A stretch of 64,000 nt of DNA from Amphirosellinia nigrospora. Its lineage: Eukaryota > Ascomycota > Sordariomycetes > Xylariales > Xylariaceae. Below, piece after piece: positions 35,546 through 49,059 of the stretch. The notes beneath the pieces are model-generated. The model saw only the letters and a list, made by a program, of their open reading frames with translations. It did not search any database and was not told the DNA's origin. Each line of letters opens with the position of its first letter. Position 1 is the stretch's first letter. Location: positions 5,599,058-5,663,057 of the forward strand of contig SCHM01000003.1 of assembly GCA_004123355.1 (NCBI GenBank). Reading direction: 5' to 3'. The translations under genes and the position numbers were made by a program.

Positions 35546-37309
35546 GGTCTAGCAAGCTCAAGGCAGGCCCAGGTTAAACATTTGTCTTATCTCGTCGACT
35601 GTGTCCCTGTGAAGTGTACCAGCCTAGCGACGCGTTCCGGTAGGGGTACGACGCGGTTGGGGAACAGGAACTTGGACACGGGATCATGTGACTGTAGAAA
35701 GCTCAGCCCCCACAACCCGTTGTAGCTGGGAATTAGCCAATAAGAGATACTGAATTCGTAATCAATTCAAAGAGTGATTCGTCAGATATCAGTTTCTTTT
35801 CGCAGCGAGGAAGGCCTGCGGTTTCCCTTTGTGTGTAAGTTGGAATGTGGCTTAGTGGACATGATTGTAACAGTAATTCGTGGCTTGAGCGTGCACGAGC
35901 CACTTTTCCATTCATTGTAAAGTGGCTCAACTTTGCCCCCACTTCACCACCACCACCCAAATCCTCGGTCTCCACACTTCCTAGGTAATTTACTCGGTCA
36001 ATGAACCTTCATCACCTATATAGTAGACACCTACAGTCGGAAATGAGAAGATAGCTATTCCCTACACCATGGATTCGGGGAACTCTCAATCACGTTGTTG
36101 TCTTGGGTTTTAATTGGTACATCATAGTCATCTACAGTCCATCAACTCAGTCACAGTCCAATATGCAGACTATATATGTGAAGTCACACTTATGAACCTA
36201 TATTTGCAATTCTGATAGGTAGACACATTGTGGTAATCTCTGGATGAACATGGAAAGAAGATCACAATGCATGGAAGCATTCCATCGCATCCCATTGCCT
36301 ACATAACCACAATCAGCACTACGCTGGCACGATATCTGGGTGTAGTAAGGGTGATATGTGACGGAGTACATGCCCAAAAAGATGCAAGGCCAATGGCGCA
36401 TCAGAAAAGATAAGACTTATTTAGCCACCATCCCCGCCATTAGCTGCTAGAAAACAACAGTCAGCCCAGGCGGTTGCAAGTTCAAAATATTCTACAAGTA
36501 CAATGAGTTAGCAGTCCTCGCAACCAAAATCGAGGGATTAGTAGAACTAAACTAATAAATGAAGCCAACAGTAGTTAATTCGATCATTTTTCAATTTGAA
36601 TGAAGTATTTGGATCGAAAACATTCAACAGCAATCAACGAAGTAAAGTGTTTTCAATGTTCGCAATCAAGTGACTCAATACGACGAATTCATTGTAGGTA
36701 GACCGTACTTTTAAACAGACTATCTGGGCATACCCATACAAATTGGGCTAGAGTCAGGGCAACCAAGATGCATGCAGGGCCCTTGTCTAGATAAGGCTAG
36801 TTTGCTAAATCGATGTGTGCGGGGTCCATTTGGTGATGCATGTGACGATCGCCAATCAGCTCCATAGCTCGACCTGTCGGCGCTTAGCTCCCCTGCCATC
36901 TCAGATCTTCCATCCAACCAGAGTCGCGGGAGGCGGTCAACTCCCGCTTCTCGTCGACATCAATGTGACCGGACATGGCAATTCACCACGCTGACTGGGT
37001 GCCAATCCGGGGGCCGTCACGCATGTGCCCCCAAAATCCCAGCCGTCTCGACAAGTAAGAGCGCCAATTCACAATTCACTGCGCACCGCCCCGTCGTGAT
37101 ATGTTTGCATTGTTCTCCATGGCCCACCTCGACACACTTCCGAACTTCACCAGCCGCTATATACCCTTCGCCCTCCCAATTCGTGTCTAGCCCTTACCGA
37201 TTCTCTGGCATTATGTGTTTCGATTGAATGGTAAGGAGGTCCTGTGCGATAAGGTGTTGGAATTTGGTTATACTTTGTGAAGATCCGTACTTAATAGCCA
37301 ACACTCACA
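35546..37309. other. Divergent intergenic region
   Basis: About 1.8 kb between the helicase and membrane-protein starts. Contains a CCTAGGTA octamer at 35980-35987 and a CCACCACCACCACC stretch near 35945. Short frames show no motif. Promoters of both genes are expected here. Confidence 0.5.
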
Positions 37310-38921
37310 ATGTACCAGAGGTCTTATAGCACGCCTCCGTCGCCTGGTCTCGTTCTACTCTCAACCTCCTTCCTAGCATTCGTCCCTCTTTGTTCTGCCG
37401 CACACGTTAAGAGAGGCGCGCTTGACCTCACCGTCTACTCAAACTATTTCGATCCGACGCCATCTCCAGAAGACGGTCCTCCGCTGTCTGCCGGAGCGCT
37501 TCGCAATCCAGCTTACCTTCCTGCTCAGATCGGAGCTATCGTAGGCTCGTATGCCTTGTCGCTTGTCATTGTAGCAGCTGTCCTATTGTTGCTCGCAAAG
37601 CAACGTCGGAACCGTATAACAGCGGGAGAAGCAGGATTAGATAACTACGAGGAATACGGTTATCAGTTTGCGTTCCCCCCAGGAGACAAGCCCGGTGGCA
37701 ATCCTCAGAATTATCCCTACCCTTATCCCTCCCAGGTAGTTAAGTCGCCCATCAAGAACTTCTCATACCCAACACCGCCTACACCATCGGCGGAACAAGG
37801 CCAAACACCCTATACCTTCTCTGAATCCTTTTCGACCTATTCGACAAGCACCCTTGGCATCAATCCCTTAGTAGATCACAGAGTCGTTGCTGCAGATCGC
37901 GAAATGGCGCAACATCAACTAGAGGAGATGTACAAATATGTGATGGAGCACGAGGCTGCTAAGGAGGCTGGCACCCCCATCGAAGCGCCTCCAACTCCCC
38001 TAGCGAAGCAGTTTCCAACATCAGCTACGCCGAAGCAGAGTACCCCGAAGAGAGGCAAGAACAAACCTACTAATCTGAATCTCTCCCGCAACGAACCCGA
38101 GAGGCAGTCGCGGACATCTTCCATCATGTCGGCTCTAAAGTCTCCCTGGAAGAAAAACATGAAGGAATCCATGAAAGGCCTGAATATCTCCTCGCCTGTA
38201 ATGACACCTATGTCGGGAACTTTCCCACGATACGAGGGCGAGGAAATGAATGCAATCCCCCCCGACACTATGCACCAGCCTCGCCGCCACCTATCCCTAC
38301 GGATAAACCAGCGTACCTGCACAATAGCAGGCATGTGGGCGTAGTAGCACCCATCACCCCTCCAGATCTATCGCCAGAGAGCACGCAAGGCATAGACGAA
38401 CGCATCGGTGCTCAGTTCGGCCACTTACGATACGATTCTCAGGCGCCAACTGAGGTGGACCCAGTTTCAGCAACCTCGGAGCGATCGACTGCACCGCTCA
38501 TCGGCTTGCCTAGCTCACCGAAGCCCAACATGACGCGGTTCCCTCGCTACCATCATCTCCAAAGCCTGGGGCGACATTCCCAACATCACCGCGCCCCGGG
38601 CAAGCTTTCTCGCGGGCCAACGCTCCCTCGGCTGTCCGCACGGGAGGCACACTCCCACTTCGTGCTTATGAACCAGCTCTGAGCTCCCCATCGGCACAAA
38701 CCACGAAGCAAACGACATTTGAACGAACGATGCCATTATCTCCTGGCATGCGGACACCATGGACTGGTGCACCAGTTCCCTACTCACCATATCAGCCGCA
38801 CTCAACTGTTGTGCCAATCACACCATCACTAGTAACCAAGGCGGACCGTAAACGGATGAAGCAGCTTCAGCCGAAGACTCCCACAATGGAGATGGTACCA
38901 GACACGGATGACGTGTGGTAG
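37310..38921 (+). CDS. Single-pass (type I) membrane protein, conserved fungal hypothetical
   Basis: N-terminal signal peptide (SPGLVLLSTSFLAFVPLCSA), a short extracellular segment, then one transmembrane helix (IVGSYALSLVIVAAVLLLLA) followed by a basic stop-transfer KQRRNR at about residue 100. The remaining 430 residues are cytosolic, Pro/Ser/Thr-rich and disordered, with a conserved coiled stretch DREMAQHQLEEMYKYVMEHE and a C-terminal ending MEMVPDTDDVW. No enzyme domain. The frame changes twice: near 38255 in a run of C (after MNAIPP) and near 38545; adding one base at each gives a continuous protein of about 537 residues. The layout (signal, short ectodomain, one helix, long phosphorylatable tail) suggests a cell-surface sensor or anchor, which is inference. 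Confidence 0.7.
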
Positions 38922-41560
38922 TCGAGAGGTGTTGACTTGTAAATATCGGCGTTCGTGTTCAAAGATACGGGAAAGATAAGCATAATGATGATGATTGAGG
39001 ATTTTCATGATCGGCACTGGGGCTTGTATTAGTTATGTAAGGTTTTAGCGAATGGGTTATCACATAAAGATACTGAATACCACGGCGAGTCTGTTTGAAG
39101 CTAAATGTACCAGCTGGTTTTACGTACGTGAACTATATCATGACTCCTTTGACTGCTTGTAGCCTGCGACAAATAACTTGCCTTCCTATATCATTCTCTA
39201 TTGAAAAGCATGATTACACTTTGCCCGCGTGGAGAATCTTGCTAAAATGGTACTATTCTAGATCACGTCGATACGATCCAGTAAGATAAGTCAAGTGTCC
39301 ATAGTATGTGCATCCAAAAATCGACCGCGTCCTCATCGCGTGATCGGGCGCACACTCGTGCCACAGGGGCAATACTAGATATTAAAGAAATAATACGGGC
39401 GCCGAATAGACAAATAACAGTCGGCGACGATGTGTTCAAACACCCGGACAACCCTCGACTGATTACTTGCACTTGTGGGGGTGCCAATAGAACAGAGAGT
39501 CTAGACTGTTGGTCCGTTAAAAAGTGAGGTGATAGCTACTTTGTACACGAGTAGCCTCAAGTTCATTAGGGGGTGACGAGGAAAGAAAAAGTGTTAGCCA
39601 AAAGCCTCATATTGACTTACTATTGAAATCTCAGAGCAAGACGGCGACCTCTTATAGGCCGCATCACGGCTTAGAAAATCCTGAGTGGCCTGACCCATCT
39701 GAACCTAAAGTACGTGTACTACTGCAGGTATTTTAAGTTTTGCCAAGCCAGTACTAGTTTAGCGTGTAAGCGAGATTGATTTATCTCGGCCGTACGGAAA
39801 ATCTGTGAACCCCAGACTTGCCGTAGGCCAACGCCGATGGGAATCTTCTTTGTCGTGCACATTTATGTCTAAGCTTAATACCTTATCGAGTACGGCCGAT
39901 CTAGAAAGTTGAATCTCGGCATTTGCTTTCCTAGGTATGTTGCACAAGACCTGCTGCTAACCCAGATGTGTAAGGTTATCGGCATCCTCCTTGGCGGCAC
40001 GCAACAAGCAATGCCCGCAATTTTGACTCGTACGAAAGGGTAAACAATATCCCGAATGGTTGATAGAGGAGTTTGACGGCCCACCTACTGCCCACTTTTC
40101 GTCAGTACAGAATCCCGGATGAGACAAATATTAGTGTAGAGTAACCTACCTAATTGGCATACCTAGTCGAGATTCAATCGTCCCTAGGTGTTGTCATGAT
40201 ACCGTAATTCGACAAGAGCCTTCAATTAATTGCACTTAAATTTAGCAGCAACCACTATTCATGCTATTGTGCACCCGACGGAGTGCTCCGAACCTAGAGC
40301 AGCAGCACGCACGTGGTTTAGCAGTCTTGATGCGTTATAGCGCAGGCGATGAGTGGCTGGCACTGGCTGCCACATGTGCTAACACTAAAGAGTTGTAGCA
40401 GCTGCAGGGTACAGCGTGTCGGAAGGCAGCGGCCTAGCCCGCCGAGCGCGGTGCTGAGAAGGGTCTAGGAACCAGCTAGGGGGTGGCCAGTGGCAAGCCG
40501 GGCTTAGTGTCTCAATTAAGGGGCCCGATCTGTTCCGCCATCGTATGATCTGACCTCTGGCGTGTTCTCCCGCGCCCAGCACCTGCCCGCCCACCTTCCC
40601 GACACGCAGCATCCTGGCTTTCTGCACAACTCGCGACGCCAGTGCGCACGCCTTGCTGCTGCTGAATGTATGTCCACGGCTATGTGTGTGTGTATGTGTG
40701 TGTCGACGTTGAGGTTTATTCTTAATTCTGCCAGCTAGCCAGCCAGCCCAGCCCTGGAGCCCTGGAACCCTTTAGCGACCTAGCCGCCTCCCCGCCAGCA
40801 CCTCCAACACCTACATAGTACCTAACGCTACAACTCAGTTGCCTACACTGGCATACACAAGCGACGAGGATATTGCCTGTGCACAGAATCCCACATTTCC
40901 AAACATCGAGATCTTGTGCTCCAGCGCCGTGACGCACAGCTTCCAGACTAGCGTCTCAACGTAGAGTAGTGTATTGGATTGAGCGGACGGAGCTCAGACT
41001 TCAATACTTGGATATCGAGTGTAGTGTAGTGTGCACAGCATTGGCCTCTGAGGGCTTGGCGGTCACTTATCCAAGCTTCTTCAGTCCCTCAGCTTCCTCC
41101 TCTTTTCCTGCACATCATCTCTCTCTCTTTGAAACCCGCTTGACTCGCACACCCTAGATAGATTAAAACTCACTTTCTCCTGTCGGGCCATTCGGGCAAT
41201 CATTTTCCTGTTGTTTGGTCGCTTGTTTCTTTTAGTAGAACCAGACTCGCTACCCTCGTCATCACATTACATTACACTACATTTCCCCATCTCGCCAGAG
41301 GTGCCATTCATTCGGTGTCCGCCTACGCTGGTATCCGTACACCCGCCCGCTGGTCGACCTGGTGAATCAGGCCACCGACGACAAATCAAGATCACGAACC
41401 ACTCCCCGCCCTCTCAATCCGGCCCCAGGCCCCCCTTCTCGTCCCTTCGTTGGTGACCAGAGCGGTGGAGCGGCCCCTGCCCGCCGGTAGCTGTTGGGCT
41501 TCCTCTTTCCTTAGTCCTTACTTATGTCGAACCACGCTCGCATCTGGTGATTCCATCAGC
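38922..41560. other. Intergenic region and probable long leader of the SREBP gene
   Basis: About 2.6 kb. 40680-40703 is a TG-rich microsatellite; 40950-41560 is pyrimidine-rich and reads like a long 5' UTR. An in-frame ATG at 41450 precedes the preferred SREBP start. A CCTAGGTA octamer lies at 39930-39937. No other gene recognised. Confidence 0.5.
40682..40703 (+). repeat. (TG)n microsatellite
   Basis: Alternating TG with one interrupting TA, about 880 bp upstream of the SREBP start. Confidence 0.85.
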
Positions 41561-44500
41561 ATGACCGGTCGTCAGGATGCTTCAGGCCTCTTTGGCCTTG
41601 ATAACCCCAACTCGTCGTACTATCAAAGCACCAGCACGGCTGGTGGCGGGAGTAGTGGTGATGCACTGAACGCGACTAGCGACGATCAGCAATTCTTCAA
41701 CGACTCAAATTGGCCTTTCCAAGACACCCCTCCATATGACACATACGACGCCAACTCGTTCTACCAAGAAGGATGGAACATGAATCAGCAAATTCCAATG
41801 CAGGACGGTCTTCCCGCCCCGCAACCTGTGCCTATACCGCAGCCGTCTGTGAATGAGCCTGACCATTCTGCCTTTGCAATGACAACCCCGGTCGCCTCTC
41901 CCGATATTGCGTCGGCACGCCCAGCTATTCCCCAGCAAACGGCCAGTTTGCTCAGTGAGGAGCAGCGACACATGCTACAAAAGATAGCTATGCCTGCTAC
42001 GATACCGTATCATTCTCCCCGGAGTGAACCGAGCCCCGACTCGGCTGGTGGAGCAGGCAAGTCTTCCATGTCGTCTTCACCTGAGGGCATGAGAGATTAT
42101 GAGAAGTCGAATAATCGGAAACGAAAATCGTCGGCCGATGATGACGATGACGATGATGACGACGACGCTCACCAGCCTGTGAAGAAGACGGCTCATAACA
42201 TGATCGAAAAGAGATATCGCACAAACCTCAATGATAAGATAGCAGCTTTACGAGACAGTGTGCCCAGTCTACGAATTATGTCGAAGAGTGCACGAGGCGA
42301 AGACACTACAGAAGACCGGGAAGAGTTGCATGGTCTAACGCCTGCTCATAAACTTAACAAAGCAACGGTATGTCTGCAGAGCGTAATCTAATCGCAGATC
42401 CTATAGCTAAATTCGATGCAGGTTCTAAGTAAAGCCACTGAGTATATCCGCCATTTAGAGAAGCGTAATTCGCGCCTCATGGACGAGAATGCAACGATGC
42501 AGCAACGAATTGCCGCATTCGAGAAACTTTTCATGTCAGGAGCCATGAATGGTGCTATCAGTCCTCATCAGCAGCACGCGCCACCTACGCCTACAACATA
42601 TCCTCAAGAGCCGAGTACCTTCGCACCGTCACCCATGGGTCCATCAGGTCGACCCGATCCGCAAGGCATGATTCAAGTGCCAGATGATATGAAACGTATT
42701 CTTGCTGCACAGCTAGCAGCAGGACAGCCATACCCAGTACCGCAGCAGCCGTTCAGACAGAATCCCGGCCTAATACGTCAACAACAAATTCACCAGCAGC
42801 CACAGCAGCAGCAACCGCTACAAGCAGGAGGCTGGCATGGTGCTACCCCGTACTTTGGTAGATTAGTGGTTGGCTCTTTGGCTGGCCTAATGATGTTGGA
42901 GGCCGTTCGCGAGAATGAGCAAAGTAACGAGACCCCTGATGGTCGTGGTCTTTTCGCCCTTCCCATACACCTACTCAAATTTCTCACGTCTAATCTCAGC
43001 ATTAACTTTATGGGATATTCCATACATGGATCCCGAGTTATTTACTCAATTAAAGTTGTTTTGCTATTGTGTAGTCTTTGGTGGGCTCTCATGCCTTCGC
43101 TCATGGACCCCAAACCGCCAAATCCGAAGCAGTCTAAGCAAAACCTAATCACTCTCAAGGCGGCGCCGTCCCTGGCTTCTCCTATACACGTGCGCCGACA
43201 GGCCTGGCTTACAGCCGTTCAAACTGTTTGGGTACCCCGCCATAATTTCTTCCTAGAGGCGGCAGCTCTCAGCCTCAAGACTGTCAAACTTAGCTTGAGG
43301 AACCTGATCGGCGTACACGGATATCAGATGTTGACAGGGCTGACCGAAGACCAAGAAGTGGCTCGTGTCAAGGCTTGGGAAATCGCCCTTGATGCTCAAT
43401 TAGCTGGAGGCGATGTGGAGATCAGCAAGGGACGGTTGACTTTGACACTGCTTGCCTCCGCGACGCTCCCAACTACCCCTCTACGCCTTATGCTCAAGGC
43501 ACTGCATATCCGTGTTCTACTATGGGAACTCGGCTTAACTGGGGTACAGACAGGCGCCCAAGTAATTGCTACGAAATTGGCAAGATCCAAATGGAACGAG
43601 GCCAAGCAACTATATCGGCTCACCGCCCATCTACGACGAAATGGACACGAGTTTCCCGGCGACGAGCTACCTGATCATTTAGCGGCTTTATTGGAGCAGG
43701 ACTGTGACGAGGTTCTAAACTCGACTATTATTCAGCGAGCTCACAATCTTGCCTGGAATCACGCCACCGAGCACAAAGCAATCGGTAGTATTGATAGCAT
43801 GGCCACCGTCATTGAGGACCAGGCTGTCCGATCACCCATGGATGCTGTAGCTGCCTGGTGGTCCAGCATGACATTACAGGGTGTTCTCACCACAAGCCTT
43901 CTCGCTTCAGAAAACGAAGAAAACGAGACCTCTCTACACATTGAGCATGAGGTGTCTCTCGCCATTCGAACCGCGCCGATCGGGTCTGTAGCGCAACATC
44001 GTGCGTTGGTCGCGCGGGCTTTGCTCTCCGATGAAAAGCGAAGTATAAATATTGTGGCCGCATTGCAAGCTATCGGCCCAGTGACAGAGGCCCTCGCGTC
44101 AGACAACGTGCCCGCCCACGAAGCACCATCCACGGCGTTAAAGGAGGTACCATGTTCTCCAGACATGACAAACGAGCTTCGCACTTCCTTGTTATGTGCC
44201 ATGGCCATCGCGCATCTTGAGAAATACTCCCCGCCAGATGAGCCAATTAACATGTACGGCGTGATCAATCAAATACAGCCTGCTTGTGATATGGTCTTCT
44301 CGGGTACACGTCCGCCTACAAGCTGATGGACCGTCTTGCAAAGCATGAATTTGCTGCTGAAGCTTGTAACAGTACACTGGAACGGCTCTCTGCGACTCTG
44401 AGAATATGGACAGGAAAAGAGTGCTCTTTTGAACCCGAAATCAGACATCGCATTGTTGATCGGTGCCTTTCTGTGACACGTGGAATCACCGGGATGGATT

Positions 44501-44619
44501 TCGATACTGATACCGGCTATGGCAGCATGAGCGACACTGACAGTGACTACGGGACGATATCAGACCCCGAACCTGACATGGAACCTGAAGCCGAACCCGA
44601 ATCTGAGCCCAAAACATAA
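41561..44619 (+). CDS. sre1: SREBP: membrane-bound bHLH transcription factor
   Basis: Sterol- and oxygen-responsive regulator held in the ER membrane and released by proteolysis. Start 41561 ([20 protein letters not shown]) is preferred over 41450, which adds 37 unremarkable residues. Order: acidic, Ser/Pro-rich activation region; a poly-Asp run at about 42138-42170; bHLH from about residue 207 ([20 protein letters not shown]) with the Tyr in RYR that marks SREBPs; intron 42368-42421 inside the bHLH; leucine zipper [20 protein letters not shown]; two hydrophobic segments ([35 protein letters not shown]); and a long C-terminal regulatory domain (DUF2014-type) with [20 protein letters not shown] and [20 protein letters not shown]. 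One frame change near 44300 (one G short after FSG) splits the last 100 codons. The corrected length is about 1001 residues. Ends with an acidic Glu/Pro repeat. Confidence 0.92.
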
Positions 44620-46089
44620 CTGAACGGCTAACCCTCCTTGTTGTGGATGCGGTTCGTGAGGTGCCTATCCAAGTCTGTTTCGTCATCTTCTATTTAATGG
44701 AGCAGATTCAGTCTGTTAAGAATCAATTACCTTTGTATTGTTTTAATGCGACTTTTTTTCTATGTTACACGCTAAAGGCCTAGCAACTATCGTGCTACCT
44801 TTATCCACACTGGCGCGCTTTCTCCTTATTTACGGACAATACTTATCCTTCAAGTATATTTCATTACTACGTATAAATTTCTATCTATTTTCGGCGGGTC
44901 AGCACTTAGTCGGAGTATTACCCGGTGTTGGGGGAATCGGTACGGATAAAAATTTCAGTTCAACTGTGGAGTTTTTACACACAAGGCGGGACAACATGAT
45001 CTATAGGAACAAGGCATATTCAAGCTCAAGAGTGATGGTTTTGAACGAGATTACAGATTTGTCGCCCCATGTACATGTCGGGCTAGTTCCGGATTGTACG
45101 AGGGCCATAGAGCGCGAAAATAAAAACTGTATCCCACTCATACATTATTTTATGAGACCCTGAAACTTGGCCTTACATACGGAATGCCACCTTGCCACCC
45201 TGCCACCCTTACTTACACTTGGAAGTTATGAGGAGGCTTTCAGGATACTCCCAGTTCTTGACGTCGGCGAAGCTCAGGGCTGCACTGACTGAAAGTAAAT
45301 AATTTGTAGGCAGGTACATGAGAACCAAGAAAGAAGCATACAAACCTCGACATGGCCTCTAATCTCAGTGATTCATATTATCTTCTCCTATTGATGGTTT
45401 TTAGTGTCCTCTCTATATTTTCCTGGTCATTATATCTGGCCTGCTCATTGAGCGTAATCTGTCAACTGCATCTAGGGGTATCGCGCTTTTATCAGTGTCA
45501 CACGCATTCTGGTCCTTGCCGAGTCCATGCACCGAGAACAGTAAATAAACGAGTCAATATGCATCGTTCTCATATGACCGACTAGGACTACGTTTAGAAT
45601 GTTCTCTACCGTGTAGTTACGTTAAACAATCCAAGTCAGTTTCATCCTGGATACATTTTTTTACACCCACGACATAATTCCTAACCCCCTATAAGAGTAC
45701 ACTGGCAGTCTTGTCCCTGGCTCGGGAGTTTGGTCAAGGATGCATGTCGGTCCACGTCAGCAGCGAGTGAGATAGGTTAGGTGTATTGCATTGTTACTAA
45801 GAAGAATGAATAATACACGTTAAGGATACCAAATAATGTTTGTTCCATCATTCTCCATCCGAATCTCGCATTCCATCCTCACATCTTCGAACGTGGATGC
45901 ACTCATCACAATGCAGGCAGCCACTGATCTCGCTTGCAATGCCCACTGGCATCCCCCCAATACTAACACAACTCCGGGGAAGCGAGTGAACCGATACTCC
46001 TTAGCTTACGCACCCCATTTCCCATATCCAGTTGATAATAATACGACCAGTCATGAACACACCGCCATAGGAGAAAAACAACACAACGG
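44620..46089. other. Convergent intergenic region
   Basis: About 1.5 kb. A plus-strand frame at 44762-45163 (133 codons) starts with a hydrophobic stretch but has no motif and is probably chance. A GCCACC-type tandem (about 45186-45208) is present. Confidence 0.45.
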
Positions 46090-46789
46090 TTAAGTAGACA
46101 GGGCAGCAGTGCCGTTTGGCATAGCGGTGTGATGGGACTCGTCGTCGCTGAGCGGAACACAGTCAAAAACCCTGCCATTGCAAAGTTCCGACTTGTGGCA
46201 ATCGTGATATGTGACCCAATCATGGCCGCTGGTGCACCTGTCCACTCGGTTGAAGGTAGCGCTGCATCGTCTGTCTCCTTCTTTGCACTGATCTTTGGCT
46301 TCGACTGATGGAATGCGTAGGTTTGGTTGCTCATCCTCGGGTTTCTTTTCCGGAACACAGACCATCAACAAGCGATGGCACATTTCGCCATCTCCACACG
46401 AGGAGTATTGGACCCATTGTTGGTTATCGTTGCAGAACAAGACCTCTGTCAGCGAAGAGTGACAGGCACGGTCTCCCGGGTGCACTTGGGGTCGTCGGGC
46501 TTCTTCTCATTCTTTCTCTTGAGCAATTCTGTTGGCGAGGAAATTATTGCTGTGGTCTGGGTGGTTAGTGTTTGAGAAGAGTCTGTGGTTGACTCAAAGA
46601 CACGTCTCTGATGTGTGGTGTGGACGTGGGACGATGATGCCGCGCCGACCTATCCATACCCCGTTCATGGACTGCTGGTTCATGGGTTGCTGCTGGGGTG
46701 GTGGGGCCGTTAGGGGCAGCCAGTGCCGAGACCACTACGGCCAGAGTCATCAAGGCTTGAAACAGACGGTCCATTGTGAATGAGAGCAT
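46090..46789 (-). CDS. Small secreted protein with two tandem cysteine-rich domains
   Basis: About 233 residues if two one-base gaps are allowed for. Begins MLSFTMDRLFQALMTLAVVV with a signal peptide cleaved after SALAA, then a Thr/Ser/Pro-rich linker. Two homologous units follow. Unit 1 contains GDRACHSSLTEVLFCND, QQWVQYSSCGDGEMCHR and VCVP. Unit 2 contains CKEGDRRCSATFNRVDRC, HDWVTYHDCHKSELCNG and DCVP. Each has the pattern C-x3-GD-x2-C-x8-C-x5-WV-x-Y-x2-C-x5-C-x7-CVP. The frame changes near 46600 and 46478 are each one base short in a T or C run. The spacing resembles small carbohydrate-binding modules (CBM19-like) but I cannot assign it. Role as a secreted binding protein or effector is inference. 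Confidence 0.6.
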
Positions 46790-49059
46790 GGCTTTGTGAG
46801 AGGTAAGTGATTTAGCGACGGTTTGTGTCTGAGGGTTTCCAAATGCCGGTGGGGATATGGCTGCTTTACAGAGTAGCAAAGTCAAGCGAGTGGTGAGCGT
46901 TTGCCTGAGTAAGAAGTCCAAAAGACAAGAGATGAAGAATGAAGAATGGGAAAATGGGATGTTGGAGAAGAGAGGACAGAAACAAGAGAGGAGACGGGAG
47001 AGGTTTTAGTAAAAGCCTCGGGACCTAGTAGAATAACCTTCCGGAATCTGCTCTGTGATTGATGTGGTTCCGTGATAGTTGTCAAATCTGGGTCTGCAGC
47101 TTCCTCGAAGAACAAAGGCAAGAAGTGCTTTGCTAAGTCAAGACCATTGCCACTTACCTTACTTCCTCTAATAAGAATAGCAACTGCGATAGGGAGACGT
47201 CATAATGATACCGGTATCCGATCTCATAGCGACTGCGGTTGTATACTACGTCCAATGTAACACTCGTTGTTTCTATCGTGCTCCTTCTCCGTCTTAGTTG
47301 CCTAATCAGAGTAGAGCACACAATGATGAATGGACGCTATTTTCTGAGATTAAGTTTTTCTATTGCACGTACTTTAAACATCCTTGGATCAATCGTAGGG
47401 AATCACGATCTGTTGTCAAGCAAGTCGCACACCTAAACGCACTAGGTAGAAAGAGCATTCCTCTGAATACTAGGATTGAATTCAGTTTATACCTACATGC
47501 AGTGGCTTGATTAACTGGATAGACAAAGGAAACTGATCCCATTGAGTTATCGAGTAGTTGATTAAAGCTAGGTAGTCTCCTTGGTCCAGACAACAATTAC
47601 ATGTGTGCAATTATGATTGGCACTTCAGTTATTGTCAATATGAACAGAGTATTATATTAACAGAGACAGATATCAGTCTGCGCGCCGTGAGATTGTGATT
47701 CCACGAATGAATAACCTTCTTAGGATAATCGAGTGACAAGGACTTGGGAGAGTTCCATGCGGTGTAGCAAACCCGAGGGAAACTCAAACACAAGTAGGCA
47801 ACACCGACTTGCAGAGGTGAATCACAATAGAAGTGGATCGTCATCAAAGAACGGATCACCTCCTTCTATCGTGCCTCCAATATGCCTGGTATCTCCGGCG
47901 TAAATGCTCCAGAGGCACAACCGCAGAAACCACATTCCCGCATTGACATATCTAGGTACTTACAGAATCGTCATTGACTCAAAGCCGACACTGAGGCCAC
48001 GCTAGAACTTAAGCTATCTGCAAACGCAAATACTCAATAGCAAGAAGGTCCAGCTTGCATTATTAGGTATCCTGGGGAGACCATTGGGTCGTCGTCTGTC
48101 GCTTATACAATGGCAACTTCCAAGGTTCTATAGTAATAGTACATATAGGTACTGATGTAGAATTACCTTATAAATAGACTCTTTTACCTAACTTTTGGGC
48201 CTTGGTGCTATACCTGTGCTAAGTACGGTGTCGCGGTATCATCCGCGGTTTTGAGTGAGTTCAGACGTGATAGATATAGGGTTGTGGCGGAAATGGCGTT
48301 TACAGATTGGAGATTGTTCAAGTCCCACGACACATTTTCGGGAGGCCTTCTATTATATAAGAGTTTAGTTCATTATTTAGGCGTAGGTAAGGAGCACATA
48401 TGATACACCAGCTATGCGTTGCGTGGTTGATATGGCCTTAGGGACCGTATTTTGGGGTTGCAACTTCTACAGTGATATCTGATTATAGGTACATTCGTTC
48501 ACATGGCGTAGAATCATGCAAGGGGCAAGAGGTCATCCAATTTACCAGGATACAAGTGACAGATTCAATGATCTTCCTTCTTGGCCGAAGAGGGCCACAA
48601 CAAATTCGCCGTCAATCAATATGCTGCATGCATCAGTCTCACGAATAATCGTCGGCGACAAACTTCCAACCCGTTGCCGCCTATACTCCTTTCGAGTCCA
48701 GGACCCACTCGAGAAACCTTGCGAGAGATCGTTTAACCTCGAGAACATAACGGGAACTCGACATGATGTTTCGTGTATATAAATGCAACCTGGCGTGGTG
48801 CTTCTGGGTCGTGTTTCCAAGACCAACGTCTGTCGAGCCCAATTAGAGCGATAGGCTACTACACGGTATTGGTAGGTTAGATCGCCTGAACGTAATTGTG
48901 CGCCAGACAACGTCTGAACCCAGGAGAGGCAATTCAGTCGCCAAGAGAACACCTCGATATCTAGAAAGATAGAAGGTAAATATAAAAGCCAAACCAACTG
49001 CCAGCTAATCATTAGGTCATTATCACCATGAACTCCCCTAGTGCTAAGTACACCCAGAT
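46790..49059. other. Intergenic region
   Basis: About 2.3 kb without a supported gene. Short frames on both strands overlap and lack motifs; AT-rich in 47200-48500. Confidence 0.5.

Noticed and set aside
43396-44268. Minus-strand frames opposite the SREBP gene
   Set aside because: Antisense shadows of an intact domain on the other strand.
44762-45163. 133-codon plus-strand frame after SREBP
   Set aside because: No motif, no conserved features, and no intron or promoter context; composition looks like 3' flanking DNA.
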